Shown in pieces: positions 15,391 through 23,547 of a DNA stretch of 64,000 nt; positions within the stretch are counted from its first letter, which is position 1; each line of letters starts with the position of its first letter. Location: assembly GCA_020072845.1 (NCBI GenBank), contig JAIQGF010000002.1, forward strand, positions 157,638 to 221,637. The letters run 5' to 3'. Made by a program: the position numbers and the translations under genes. The notes beneath the pieces were generated by a model. It did not search any database. It was given only the letters and a program-made list of their open reading frames with translations, and was not told where the DNA came from. The stretch is from Terriglobia bacterium (GTDB lineage: Bacteria; Acidobacteriota; Terriglobia; Terriglobales; Acidobacteriaceae).

Positions 15391-17426
15391 GTGAACTTTG
15401 GCTCAACCACGAAACCCTGATTCGGCTGACGAACTGGTCCGATCGCACAATCAGGGAGAAGCGTCAACATAATGAGGTTGTGTTTCGCGAGCGTCCTGGC
15501 CGCGAGCGCAACGGCCGGCGCGCGTTCGAATACGCGGCCTCCTCTTTGCCGCCCGAGGGACAGCGAAAGATGTACCGGCTCCAGCTCGCCGCGTCCACCG
15601 CCGCCGACACGACTCAGGCGCTGACAACACCGGCCGCGCAGTCCGCGTTGTTCCTGCCATCGGACGCGGAGGCCGGCAACGCGCGGATCGCACTTAGCCC
15701 CGAGCAGCGGAAAATCGCCGAGCAACGGTTGGCTCCGGTCAAGACAATGATGGAAGTAAAGCGGCGGCTGCACGCGCGCTCGCCGATGACCATCACCTTG
15801 GGCGACGGGCGGATGATCGACACGGAACGGGCATGGGCCGATTACCTGGGCGAGCAGCACGACGTTTCGGGGCGGACTATTTTTCGATGGGTCCGCCGCT
15901 TCCGCCACTTCGGCCTGGCCGGGCTGGCCGATGGCATCCGCGCCGACAAAAACAAATCGCGTTGGTTTCAGGAGCACCCAGAGCAAGCCGTTTTCGCGCA
16001 GCGCAAGTACTTCCATGAGCGCCTCTCCTGTCAGCTCACCTATGAAGCCATGAAGCGCGAGTTCGGCGACGCCCTGAGGCGCAAATGCAAAGACAGCGAC
16101 CGCGTTTGCGATCTGAACTATGACACCGTTCGCCAGTTTCTTAACGCGCAGCCGAAGCCGCTGGCGATCATGGCGCGCGAAGGCGAAGCCGAATACCACG
16201 AGCGTTGCGCGCCCTACATTGTTCGCGGCTACATCGATCTGCGGGTGAACCAGTGCTGGTGCTCAGACCACATGACGCATGACGTGTGGGTGCAGAACGC
16301 GGGCTACTTCCCCGGCATCGGCCACGACGATGCTGTGCGTCCGTGGCTCTCCTGCTGGATGGACCTGCGGTCGAGAAAAATCGTTGGCGCCGTCTGGTAT
16401 CACACGCCCAGCTCGTACACCGCGGGTTCTGCGCTGCGCCTGGCGCTGGTGGAGAACGGCGTCCCAGAGACAGGTTATCTCGACAACGGGGCTGATTACA
16501 AAAAGCTGGGGCGTGAGAATTCGCTGGAGCCCGAAACCGAAGGCGTGCTCGCCCGGCTCGGCATCCAGATCACGAACGCGATCCCCTACAACGCGCAAGC
16601 GAAGCCGGTGGAATCGTGGTTCGGAAACCGGCTCCACGAGCGCTTCGACAAACTGTGGAAGGGCTTCTACTGCGGCAGTTCACCGACCACGCGCCCCGAA
16701 GATTGCAGCGAGAACCTCGCGCGTCACAAGGCATGGAGAGAAGGGAAGGCGCCGACGTCACCGCTGCCGCCGGCGAGCGAATTTGTTGTGCTGGCCCGCG
16801 ACTTCATACGCGAATACAACAACGACCTTCCGCATCGCGGGCTCGGCATGGAGGGACGCACGCCGCAAGCTGTGTTCGACGCGCTGCTGCCTGCGGACCA
16901 GCGCAAGCCGGTAGCCGACACCGCCGCGCTGGACGCCCTGCTCTGGGATCGGCAAAAACGGCGCGTATCCGAGGGCGGCTGTGTCCAGATTTACAACGCG
17001 CGATATGAGCCCGCCGACAACGATTCGCGCGTGCGCCTTTTTATGGAAATCGAACACGACATCCTGGTCGCATGCGACCCGACCAACCTTGGCGAAGCGC
17101 TTGCGCTTGACCAGGACGGCCGCCTGATCGGCCGGCTGGTGGCACAGAAGCTGATGGCGCAAGGTCCGGTTTCACACGAAGACATCAAGGTCCGCATGAA
17201 GCTCCAGCGGAAGCTGAGGCGCGCGACGAAGGATACGATCGCCATCCTCGGCTACGGAATCGAGAGTGAACTCGACGTGCGGCGGCGCCGCGCCGGCATT
17301 GGCCCTGCGGCGGCCGCGGTCGCCATGCCGCGCCAGCTCCCCGCGGCGGTGGGCGGCAGTCTCGCGGTGCGAGAGCCCGTCGAGTTCATTGACGACCTGG
17401 GCGAGCGGTTTGCAGGGAGGGACTGA
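15387..17426 (+). CDS. MuA-like DDE transposase
   Basis: 679 residues (MuA is 663). It cuts and joins the element ends to target DNA. Order: a Mu-type winged HTH (about 1-65, LTNWSDRTIREK, SSLPPEGQRKM), a second HTH region (about 157-195), and the RNase-H-fold core with D294 (WCSDH), D366 (YLDNGADY) and E409 (PVESWFG), spacing D-x71-D-x42-E. A C-terminal beta-barrel and tail, likely contacting the ATPase, follow. GTG start overlapping the previous stop. All catalytic residues are present, so it should be active. It is followed after 3 bp by the MuB-like gene. Confidence 0.93.
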   Translation: MSELWLNHETLIRLTNWSDRTIREKRQHNEVVFRERPGRERNGRRAFEYAASSLPPEGQRKMYRLQLAASTAADTTQALTTPAAQSALFLPSDAEAGNARIALSPEQRKIAEQRLAPVKTMMEVKRRLHARSPMTITLGDGRMIDTERAWADYLGEQHDVSGRTIFRWVRRFRHFGLAGLADGIRADKNKSRWFQEHPEQAVFAQRKYFHERLSCQLTYEAMKREFGDALRRKCKDSDRVCDLNYDTVRQFLNAQPKPLAIMAREGEAEYHERCAPYIVRGYIDLRVNQCWCSDHMTHDVWVQNAGYFPGIGHDDAVRPWLSCWMDLRSRKIVGAVWYHTPSSYTAGSALRLALVENGVPETGYLDNGADYKKLGRENSLEPETEGVLARLGIQITNAIPYNAQAKPVESWFGNRLHERFDKLWKGFYCGSSPTTRPEDCSENLARHKAWREGKAPTSPLPPASEFVVLARDFIREYNNDLPHRGLGMEGRTPQAVFDALLPADQRKPVADTAALDALLWDRQKRRVSEGGCVQIYNARYEPADNDSRVRLFMEIEHDILVACDPTNLGEALALDQDGRLIGRLVAQKLMAQGPVSHEDIKVRMKLQRKLRRATKDTIAILGYGIESELDVRRRRAGIGPAAAAVAMPRQLPAAVGGSLAVREPVEFIDDLGERFAGRD

Positions 17427-17429
17427 CCA

Positions 17430-18467
17430 ATGGCTCTTTCCGTCGCATTCAAAGCCGCGCTCGCAGAGCGTCCCCAGCCCGATGAAACCCGGCTGCGGGC
17501 GCGCATGCAGACCTTCATGGCGGCGCACGGCCTCACCGACCGCGACCTCGGAATGCTCACCGGCTATTCCCGCGTCGCCATCTCGCACTTCCGGCTCGGC
17601 CGCTATGGCCACGTCTCCGCCAACCAGTCGGCGCTCATGGACGCGATCGACGCTGCCATCTCCGACGACAAAGAGGATCTCGACGACGAGCCCACCGGCA
17701 AGCTCTACACCCACACCCTGGATTACAAATTCCTGCGCCAAGCATTTTATTCGGCGCTCAACAATGGCTTCGCCTACCACGTTCACGGCAATCCGGGAAC
17801 GCAGAAGTCGTATATCGGCCGCGCGCTGAAGAACGAAGTGGAGGCGGCCGAAGCGAACCTGAACGGCAAGGCGCGCCGCGTCATCTGGGTTGAACCGCTC
17901 GACCAGATCGCGCCGCTGGAATTCTTGAAACAGATTGCGGCCGGATGCGGGCTGTTCCCCAGCGGCAGCAAAACCCAGCTCGTGCTGAAGATCCGCTACG
18001 CGCTCGCCGGCCGGCGCTCGCTGCTGGTGCTCGATGAAGCGCAGCGCCTTTCGCCCGCCTGCCTGGAGGCCATTCGCCCACTGCTCGATCACAAGCCCTA
18101 TGTCGGCATGCTCTTCATGGGCTCGCACAACCTGAACCTCACCTTCGAGCGCTTCGACCTGGCGCAGTGGCACGACCGGATTCGCAAAGGCAAGGAACTC
18201 CCCGGACTGAGCGAAGAAGAATCGCAGGTCATCTTGCGCGCGGAAATGCCGTGGCTGAATGCTGCCGAGCGCAAGGACCTGATCGAGCGTTCCCGGCGCG
18301 ACGATCTCGGGGCGCTGTTGCTCATGAGCCGTGGCCGCCGCCGGCGCCCGCTGCCCGCGGCGGACGAGATCCCTACCTACATCAACGCGCGCCGTCTCTT
18401 CGGGGCCATCCAGGTATCGCAACAGAGGCGCGCCGCCCGCAGCGAACGCGCGGATGCGCGAGACTAA
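17430..18467 (+). CDS. MuB-like AAA+ target-selection ATPase
   Basis: 345 residues (MuB is 312). An N-terminal HTH (about 35-60, LTDRDLGMLTGYSRVAISHF), as in MuB, is followed by the ATPase: Walker A GNPGTQKS (120-127) and Walker B LLVLDEAQ (198-205). The sixth Walker A position is Gln instead of the usual Gly, although Lys and Ser are kept. MuB-type ATPases form filaments on DNA, give target immunity and activate the transposase. It begins 3 nt after the transposase stop, with GGGAGGG as ribosome-binding site. The basic C-terminus (SRGRRRRPL) may contact DNA. Confidence 0.9.
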   Translation: MALSVAFKAALAERPQPDETRLRARMQTFMAAHGLTDRDLGMLTGYSRVAISHFRLGRYGHVSANQSALMDAIDAAISDDKEDLDDEPTGKLYTHTLDYKFLRQAFYSALNNGFAYHVHGNPGTQKSYIGRALKNEVEAAEANLNGKARRVIWVEPLDQIAPLEFLKQIAAGCGLFPSGSKTQLVLKIRYALAGRRSLLVLDEAQRLSPACLEAIRPLLDHKPYVGMLFMGSHNLNLTFERFDLAQWHDRIRKGKELPGLSEEESQVILRAEMPWLNAAERKDLIERSRRDDLGALLLMSRGRRRRPLPAADEIPTYINARRLFGAIQVSQQRRAARSERADARD

Positions 18468-18477
18468 AGGAGACACG

Positions 18478-19020
18478 ATGCCATCCGCCGCGCAACTTCG
18501 AACCCTGCAGACGCTCTATAAGATGTGCGCCCCTCGATCCCTCGACTTCGGCGGCGCCGATCCGCGCGCGGAGCGCCTGGCATGGGCAACGAAGGCGATC
18601 GGGCGTAAGATCGATTCCTTTTCCGATCTTAGTGACCGCGAAGCCGGAACCCTGATCGACATGCTGAAGGGCCTGGCCGGGCAAGCGGTTGAACCGCCGA
18701 AGCGCTGGATACGTCCACGCGATCGGCATCACGCACGCGCGTTCGCAACGCACGGTCGCCGCGATCGGAGCGGCAATGACGAGGTGATGGCTTCAGCCGG
18801 CGATTTGGCCGCGGTCGAAGAGATGTGGCAGCGCCTCGGATGGACGCGAGCGCAGTTCGAGGCGTGGCTCACCGGCCCGAGTTCGCCGCTGGCGCCGAAT
18901 TCAGGCACGGCGCTGCGCACCTGGTCGCAATTGCAGCCCGTGCGATGGGCGCTGAAGGCCCTGCTCAAGCGCGCTGGGTTGTGGAGGTCCAGCGCGAAGC
19001 GCAGCCGGCGCGCGGCGTAG
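18478..19020 (+). CDS. GemA/gp16-like protein
   Basis: 180 residues; the ATG at 18,478 has AAAGGAG 5 nt upstream. The N-terminal LRTLQTLYKMCAPRSLDFGG, then AERLAWATKAIGRKIDSFSD and REAGTLIDMLKGL follow the DUF1018/GemA pattern. That family is encoded just after MuB in Mu-like phages and influences host gene expression and DNA topology. The rest is Arg/Trp-rich and less conserved. Position and pattern agree; the assignment is probable, not certain. Confidence 0.6.
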   Translation: MPSAAQLRTLQTLYKMCAPRSLDFGGADPRAERLAWATKAIGRKIDSFSDLSDREAGTLIDMLKGLAGQAVEPPKRWIRPRDRHHARAFATHGRRDRSGNDEVMASAGDLAAVEEMWQRLGWTRAQFEAWLTGPSSPLAPNSGTALRTWSQLQPVRWALKALLKRAGLWRSSAKRSRRAA

Positions 19021-19172
19021 ACTTCAGACTGAAAGCGGCTCCGCCGGGTGCATGAAACACCCGACGAAGCCTGGCGGGAAGCGTGGGATTGGCACGCAAC
19101 ACGTTGACCGCATTTTAATCTACTTAGCGTGCCTCAGAGGCGGCGCCCCGCGCGCCGCACGGAGGCAACAAT

Positions 19173-19982
19173 ATGAAGCCGAGTCGGAAAGAGAAGAAAA
19201 CCGCAAAACCCCCAACCCCGCGAAAGACGCGCCTGGCGCACCATTTCATCGCAAAACTCCCGCCGCCGGGTCCTGCTACGGGTGAAAAAGTCAGGCGGCG
19301 ATCATTGAAGGCCGGCGATACACAGTGGGAAATCACAGCGCGGCCCGACGCTGAGTATGACTACTTCGACATCGGGATTCGCGAACCGAACGGAGACGTG
19401 CTGCTGATCGGACAAACCTGGAACGAGGACGATGCCAAGCTGCTGATCGCTGCCGGGGCTGCACTAGGAGCGGCCAGGAATTCGGACAAGGGCGAGATGC
19501 TCCAACTGCGGCACTCGATCGATGGCGTCATCGATTTATGGCCGGCGCGGTTCGCAAAGAAAAATCTCCTCCCGAACAAGATCGTGGATCACATCTACTT
19601 CGCACACTTCCTCACTCATGCTGTGCTGCCGGCGCAAGTGGCACAGCGCACGACGGGCGTACCGGCGAGCCTGCTGATCGCGGAGGCAGTGACGGAGTTC
19701 GGCACCGAAGGGCGTGAGATCGGGGTCCATTCAGACGGGGACTTTAAGATTGGCCGGGTTGGCATCGATGCGTGGTTTCTCGCCTTGGCGAAGCGTCGCA
19801 AAAAAACAGTGGCGCTGGCGCCAGCGCTCGCGGTTGCGGGCGACCGCTCCGCCTTCATCGAAGAGATTCGAAAATGTGAGGGCGTGTGGGAACCTCGGGT
19901 CCGCGGCGGGATCCTGCAAACGCTCGCCTACTACGATCTCCAGGACTGCGACCTGCCGAGGCCAGGACGACTGGAAGATTAG
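19173..19982 (+). CDS. possible phage glucosaminidase (endolysin)
   Basis: 269 residues; ATG behind CGGAGG. After a basic N-terminus and a beta-rich part (about 45-110), residues about 140-269 show HFLTHAVLPAQVAQRTTGVP, then ASLLIAEAVTEFGTEG, and end in GILQTLAYYDLQDCDL. This parallels the glucosaminidase fold of FlgJ/LytD-type enzymes (PAS-x-x-IAEA-x-x-E-x-G with the catalytic Glu; closing ...I..Y.L..YD). It would be the lysis enzyme of the element. No signal peptide, holin or Rz gene accompanies it. Confidence is limited because the middle is divergent. Confidence 0.45.
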   Translation: MKPSRKEKKTAKPPTPRKTRLAHHFIAKLPPPGPATGEKVRRRSLKAGDTQWEITARPDAEYDYFDIGIREPNGDVLLIGQTWNEDDAKLLIAAGAALGAARNSDKGEMLQLRHSIDGVIDLWPARFAKKNLLPNKIVDHIYFAHFLTHAVLPAQVAQRTTGVPASLLIAEAVTEFGTEGREIGVHSDGDFKIGRVGIDAWFLALAKRRKKTVALAPALAVAGDRSAFIEEIRKCEGVWEPRVRGGILQTLAYYDLQDCDLPRPGRLED

Positions 19983-20007
19983 ACCGCCGGACCGTGTCTC
20001 CGGTGAT

Positions 20008-20036
20008 GCCGGCGCTTCCGCGCCGGCTTTTTTTTT
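20008..20036 (+). terminator. strong rho-independent terminator
   Basis: Perfect 8-bp stem GCCGGCGC / GCGCCGGC with a TTCC loop, followed by nine T. It ends the transposition operon 26 bp after the last gene. Confidence 0.95.
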
Positions 20037-20272
20037 GCCGAACCAGCCAAGGTATCACGTCCTCGAAAAGTTGCATTTTTCGTCCCACGAGCACCGCCGT
20101 TGGATTGCCGCTTGTCTGCCGCGATTTTCGACCGTTGCCGCCTTGTAACTCCCGTGCGCTCAGACGGTTATAGGCTCCGCACGGGCGTCAGAAGGCGTTG
20201 CCGTTGGATTGCCGCTTTACAATTCTCTAAGTTGTTGATTCTGTAGGAAACGATGTGCCGAAATAGCTGAGT
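20037..20272. repeat. right-end non-coding region with an 18-bp direct repeat
   Basis: No ORF of quality. GCCGTTGGATTGCCGCTT occurs exactly at 20,096-20,113 and 20,200-20,217, 104 bp apart (ten helical turns). It lies just inside the right-end binding sites and does not resemble the 19-bp end repeat. It may be an accessory protein site or an internal enhancer. Confidence 0.55.
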
Positions 20273-20408
20273 TGCTGACACGTAATTCCCGTTTTGCGGT
20301 TCGGCGGTTCATCCGACTTCCTGCCTCACAGGTCACTGATTCAGCGGCGCTTAACCCGCGAAGTCCCGCCGTATCCCTCCACCTCCCGCTGCTGACATAC
20401 AATTCCCG
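20273..20408 (-). repeat. right-end transposase binding sites
   Basis: Inverted copies of the left-end 19-mer: exact at 20,273-20,291, and with three central mismatches at 20,390-20,408 (TGCTGACATACAATTCCCG). The outer copy is 8 bp from the right terminus, matching the left-end geometry. The 117-bp spacing differs from the compact left array, as left and right ends also differ in Mu. Confidence 0.8.
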
Positions 20409-20416
20409 TACTCACA

Positions 20417-20421
20417 GTCGT
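20417..20421 (+). repeat. target-site duplication, right copy (GTCGT)
   Basis: Immediately follows the terminal ...CTCACA of the element and is identical to 5923-5927. Confidence 0.85.
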
Positions 20422-20447
20422 AGCACGAACATTGTCGCAACCGTGGG

Positions 20448-20506
20448 TGTCAGTTATTCAGTAAGTAGTTCCTGACAAACTGACGCACTGAGCTACTGAC
20501 CGACTG
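20448..20506. repeat. host intergenic palindrome of CAGT/ACTG units
   Basis: TGTCAGTTATTCAGTAAGT and the following GACAAACTGACGCACTGAGC pair imperfectly. It is host sequence beyond the element, between it and the next host gene. Confidence 0.4.
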
Positions 20507-20534
20507 CTTCCATGCCTTGTCGACCACTGACCAC

Positions 20535-21587
20535 TTACTCATTCGGCGGTCGCTTGTTCAGCGCCGGGCTCTCGCGCGTGCCGGTTTCGGTGTTGGCCAC
20601 CGGCGCAGGTTTCCAGGCACTGGCGTTCTCGGGCGCGGAGGGGCTGACGCCGAAATCCCAGACATACATGTTGACGTCCTTGCCCAGCATCTCCACCAGC
20701 GCGTACTCGCCGGGGTCGAGTGGTTGTACCGGGACCACCTTGGTCCACTGGCTGTTCAGCGTCTCGGAGCGGGTCTGGACGTAATTTTGCTTCTGGCTCA
20801 CTTTCCCATACACGGCGATTTCAACGGCGCCGACCACGCGCGCATCTTTCTTGGAGGTGGCGCGCACGATGCGGAAATGGTCGGAGAGGTCCCGAGCACC
20901 GGGGCCGGTGCGGGCATCCTGGTCGGCGTCAATGTTGACGTAAATCGCGGGTTGCGGGACGTGCGCCTGCACCGCCGCGCGCGGACCCTTGATTTCAATC
21001 GTCTGCTTGGCCTTCGACAGCGGATTGATGGCGGCGCGCAGGATGTTGCTCTTGCGATTCTGATTGAGCTGGCCGCCGTTTTGCACCAGTTCGATCAGTT
21101 CCGGGTTGTCACGATAAACGTCGAGCAGGAAGATGCCGCCTTGCGAGGGCAGGCGCAGGCCGGGCTTGATCTCTGGGGACTTCTCCTCTTCCAGCCGGCG
21201 CTCGGCCTCTTCCTCGGCGTCCACGGCGGCGGCCTCGGCGCTCTTCTTTGGCTCCCCCTGGCCCAGTTCGTATTTATTCGTGGCGTCCCAATCCACCAGG
21301 GAGACTGGAAGGTCTTCCCACTCGGAGCGCTCGGTACTCATGTAATGCACGCGCTCGCCGATCAGCTCGCATTTGCTTGCCGTCTGGTAGTTGCCGTCCT
21401 TGAGCACGATGCGGTGCGAGGGACTGTCGGGAAGGGAGAAGGGGCAAGGCTTGGGGGCAGGCTCCGCCGCAGCGGGCTTGGCCGGCGGCTTGGATTTTGG
21501 CGAGCCAGTGCGCTGGGCCGGCGAGGAAAGGGAGATCAGCAGGCCAAAGGCGACGACGAGACCCCGAGACAAAACCGGCCAGCGCAT
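20535..21587 (-). CDS. secreted protein of unknown function
   Basis: 350 residues from the ATG at 21,587 (MRWPVLSRGLVVAFGLLISL; two codons upstream another ATG exists). A signal peptide ends near SSPAQ, followed by a Pro/Lys/Ala-rich linker, a possible beta domain (HRIVLKDGNYQTASKCELIGERV), an acidic Glu/Ala-rich coiled stretch, and a C-terminal beta-rich domain (QPAIYVNIDADQDART, FRIVRATSKKDARVVGAVEI). I do not recognise the family. Before the element inserted, this gene lay directly upstream of infC on the same strand. Confidence 0.75.
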   Translation of the reverse strand: MRWPVLSRGLVVAFGLLISLSSPAQRTGSPKSKPPAKPAAAEPAPKPCPFSLPDSPSHRIVLKDGNYQTASKCELIGERVHYMSTERSEWEDLPVSLVDWDATNKYELGQGEPKKSAEAAAVDAEEEAERRLEEEKSPEIKPGLRLPSQGGIFLLDVYRDNPELIELVQNGGQLNQNRKSNILRAAINPLSKAKQTIEIKGPRAAVQAHVPQPAIYVNIDADQDARTGPGARDLSDHFRIVRATSKKDARVVGAVEIAVYGKVSQKQNYVQTRSETLNSQWTKVVPVQPLDPGEYALVEMLGKDVNMYVWDFGVSPSAPENASAWKPAPVANTETGTRESPALNKRPPNE

Positions 21588-21808
21588 GATCAAATTATCC
21601 GCTTTCTTCCGAAGCTCTGCATGGTTAGACCACGGAACAACGCGAAAGTCGCGTCGCTATTGCACCTATATTGGTGCATTGTGAGGCGTTCCTTTTCGCA
21701 CCTTTTTCTGGCATAATTGGTCGTGCACCCCACAAGCGGTTCCCAGGCAAACCCCAACCACGGCCTGGGCGAAGTATCCTTCAAAAATTCAGCGCGAGAG
21801 GTCGAAGC

Positions 21809-23488
21809 GTGTCGGCCAAATACATCTTCATAACCGGTGGTGTGGTTTCTTCCCTGGGCAAGGGCCTGGCGGCGGCGTCAATCGGATGCCTCCTGGAGAG
21901 CCGGGGCCTCAAGGTCAACCTGCAGAAATTCGATCCCTATCTCAACGTGGATCCCGGGACGATGTCGCCGTTTCAGCACGGAGAAGTCTTCGTCACCGAC
22001 GACGGCGCGGAGACCGACCTCGATCTCGGCCACTACGAGCGCTTCACCCACGCCAAGCTGACCCGCGACAACAATTGGACCACGGGAAAGATTTACGAGC
22101 AGATCATCGCCAAGGAACGGCGCGGCGATTACCTGGGCAAGACGGTGCAGGTGATTCCGCACGTCACCAATGAAATTAAAGCGGCGATGAAAAAGGTCTC
22201 GACGGATGTAGACGTGTGCATTATCGAGATCGGCGGCACGGTGGGCGATATCGAATCGCTGCCGTTCATCGAGGCCATTCGCCAGATGCGCCAGGACCTG
22301 GGGCGCGAACGGACGCTGTTCGTGCATGTGACGCTGGTGCCCTTCATCGGCGCCGCCGGCGAACTGAAGACCAAGCCGACGCAGCACTCGGTGAAGGAAT
22401 TGCTGAGCGTCGGCATTCAGCCCGACATCCTGCTGTGCCGCACCGACCGCTTCCTGTCGAAGGACATCAAGCAGAAGATCGCGCTGTTCTGCAACGTGGA
22501 AGAAGAAGCGGTGATTACCGCCATCGACGTCAACTCGATCTACGAGGTGCCGCTGACCTTCGCGCGCGAGGGCGTCGACAAGCTGGTGCTGCGCTACCTG
22601 CACATTGACGGCGGAGTGCGCGACATCAGCCGCTGGGAAGAGCTGCTGAGCCGGGTCAACAATCCGAAGGACGAGGTCTCGATCGCGCTGGTCGGCAAGT
22701 ACGTGGAATACGAGGACTCGTACAAGTCACTGAAGGAAGCGCTGGTGCATGGCGCGCTGTCGCAGAATTTGAAGCTGAACGTCTCCTGGATCGAGGCCGA
22801 GGGGCTGGAGACCAAGGGCCCCGAATACGAATCGCAGCTCGAGAGTTACGACGGCATCCTGGTGCCGGGCGGCTTCGGCAAGCGCGGCATTGCCGGCATG
22901 CTGAACGGAATCCGCTTCGCGCGCGAGCACAAGGTTCCGTACTTCGGCATCTGCCTGGGCATGCAGACGGCGTGCATTGAATTCGCGCGCAACGTGGTCG
23001 GGCTGGAGAACGCCAACTCCAGCGAGTTCGATCCCGCCACGCCGCACCGCATCATCTACAAGCTGCGCGAACTGCGCGGCGTGGAAGAGTTGGGCGGCAC
23101 CATGCGCCTGGGCGCGTGGATCTGCAAGCTGGAGCCGGGCTCGCTGGCGGCGCAGGCGTACGGCACGAATGAAATCAGCGAGCGCCACCGGCATCGCTAC
23201 GAGTTCAACCGCGAGTACGAGCAGCCGCTGATTGCCGCCGGCCTGCGCATCAGCGGCGCCACGCCGGATGGCACCTACGTTGAGATTGTCGAGTTGCCGC
23301 AGGAGGAGCATCCGTACTTCCTCGGCTGCCAGTTCCACCCTGAGTTTAAGTCGAAGCCGCTGGAGCCGCATCCGCTGTTTGTAGCGTTCATCAAGGCGGC
23401 GTACGAAAACCGGCAGCGGCGCCGCGAGCAGAGGAGCGCGGCGGAAGTGGAGATGTTTTTGAGGCCGGAGAAGGTCAGCCGTTCGTAG
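21809..23488 (+). CDS. pyrG: CTP synthase
   Basis: ATP- and glutamine-dependent conversion of UTP to CTP, the last step of de novo pyrimidine nucleotide synthesis. 559 residues (E. coli 545). The GTG at 21,809 gives [18 protein letters not shown], the canonical N-terminal synthetase motif. The amidotransferase half has the nucleophile Cys382 ([11 protein letters not shown]), GGFGKRG, and the His/Glu pair in FHPEFKSKP. The longer upstream frame is rejected because the family begins at this point. The C-terminus is extended by about 15 charged residues. CTP is also the co-substrate for Kdo activation, and kdsA follows. Confidence 0.97.
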   Translation: MSAKYIFITGGVVSSLGKGLAAASIGCLLESRGLKVNLQKFDPYLNVDPGTMSPFQHGEVFVTDDGAETDLDLGHYERFTHAKLTRDNNWTTGKIYEQIIAKERRGDYLGKTVQVIPHVTNEIKAAMKKVSTDVDVCIIEIGGTVGDIESLPFIEAIRQMRQDLGRERTLFVHVTLVPFIGAAGELKTKPTQHSVKELLSVGIQPDILLCRTDRFLSKDIKQKIALFCNVEEEAVITAIDVNSIYEVPLTFAREGVDKLVLRYLHIDGGVRDISRWEELLSRVNNPKDEVSIALVGKYVEYEDSYKSLKEALVHGALSQNLKLNVSWIEAEGLETKGPEYESQLESYDGILVPGGFGKRGIAGMLNGIRFAREHKVPYFGICLGMQTACIEFARNVVGLENANSSEFDPATPHRIIYKLRELRGVEELGGTMRLGAWICKLEPGSLAAQAYGTNEISERHRHRYEFNREYEQPLIAAGLRISGATPDGTYVEIVELPQEEHPYFLGCQFHPEFKSKPLEPHPLFVAFIKAAYENRQRRREQRSAAEVEMFLRPEKVSRS

Positions 23489-23547
23489 TGGCCTAATCTC
23501 TGGGGTTGTCGTTAGAATCCCCGTTGATCTGCGTTAATCTGCGGCTA

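Larger units (their letters stand above)
5928..20416. mobile_element. complete Mu-like transposable element, 14,489 bp
   Basis: Begins TGGGGCTCCGGGAATT at 5928 and ends at 20,416 in the complement of TGTGAGTACGGGAATT, so both ends are TG...CA with CGGGAATT 8 bp inside. Flanks are identical 5-bp GTCGT. A 19-bp repeat, CGGGAATTACGTGTCAGCA, occurs three times at the left end and twice, inverted, at the right. The content is a MuA/MuB-type transposition module, a repressor, GemA-like and tail genes. It has inserted between infC and an unrelated secreted-protein gene without breaking either. At 14.5 kb it is far smaller than Mu (about 37 kb), and no packaging or capsid gene is recognisable. Confidence 0.9.

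Noticed and set aside
15387..18467. Tn7/CAST-like (TnsB-TnsC) element
   Set aside because: No TnsA, TniQ/TnsD or Cas genes; the HTH-first transposase, GemA-like gene, repressor and tail genes fit a Mu-like element.
5947..20416. Alternative left terminus at TGTCAGC (5947)
   Set aside because: It would leave part of the first 19-bp repeat outside the element and gives no target duplication, whereas 5928 gives exact 5-bp duplications and symmetric spacing.
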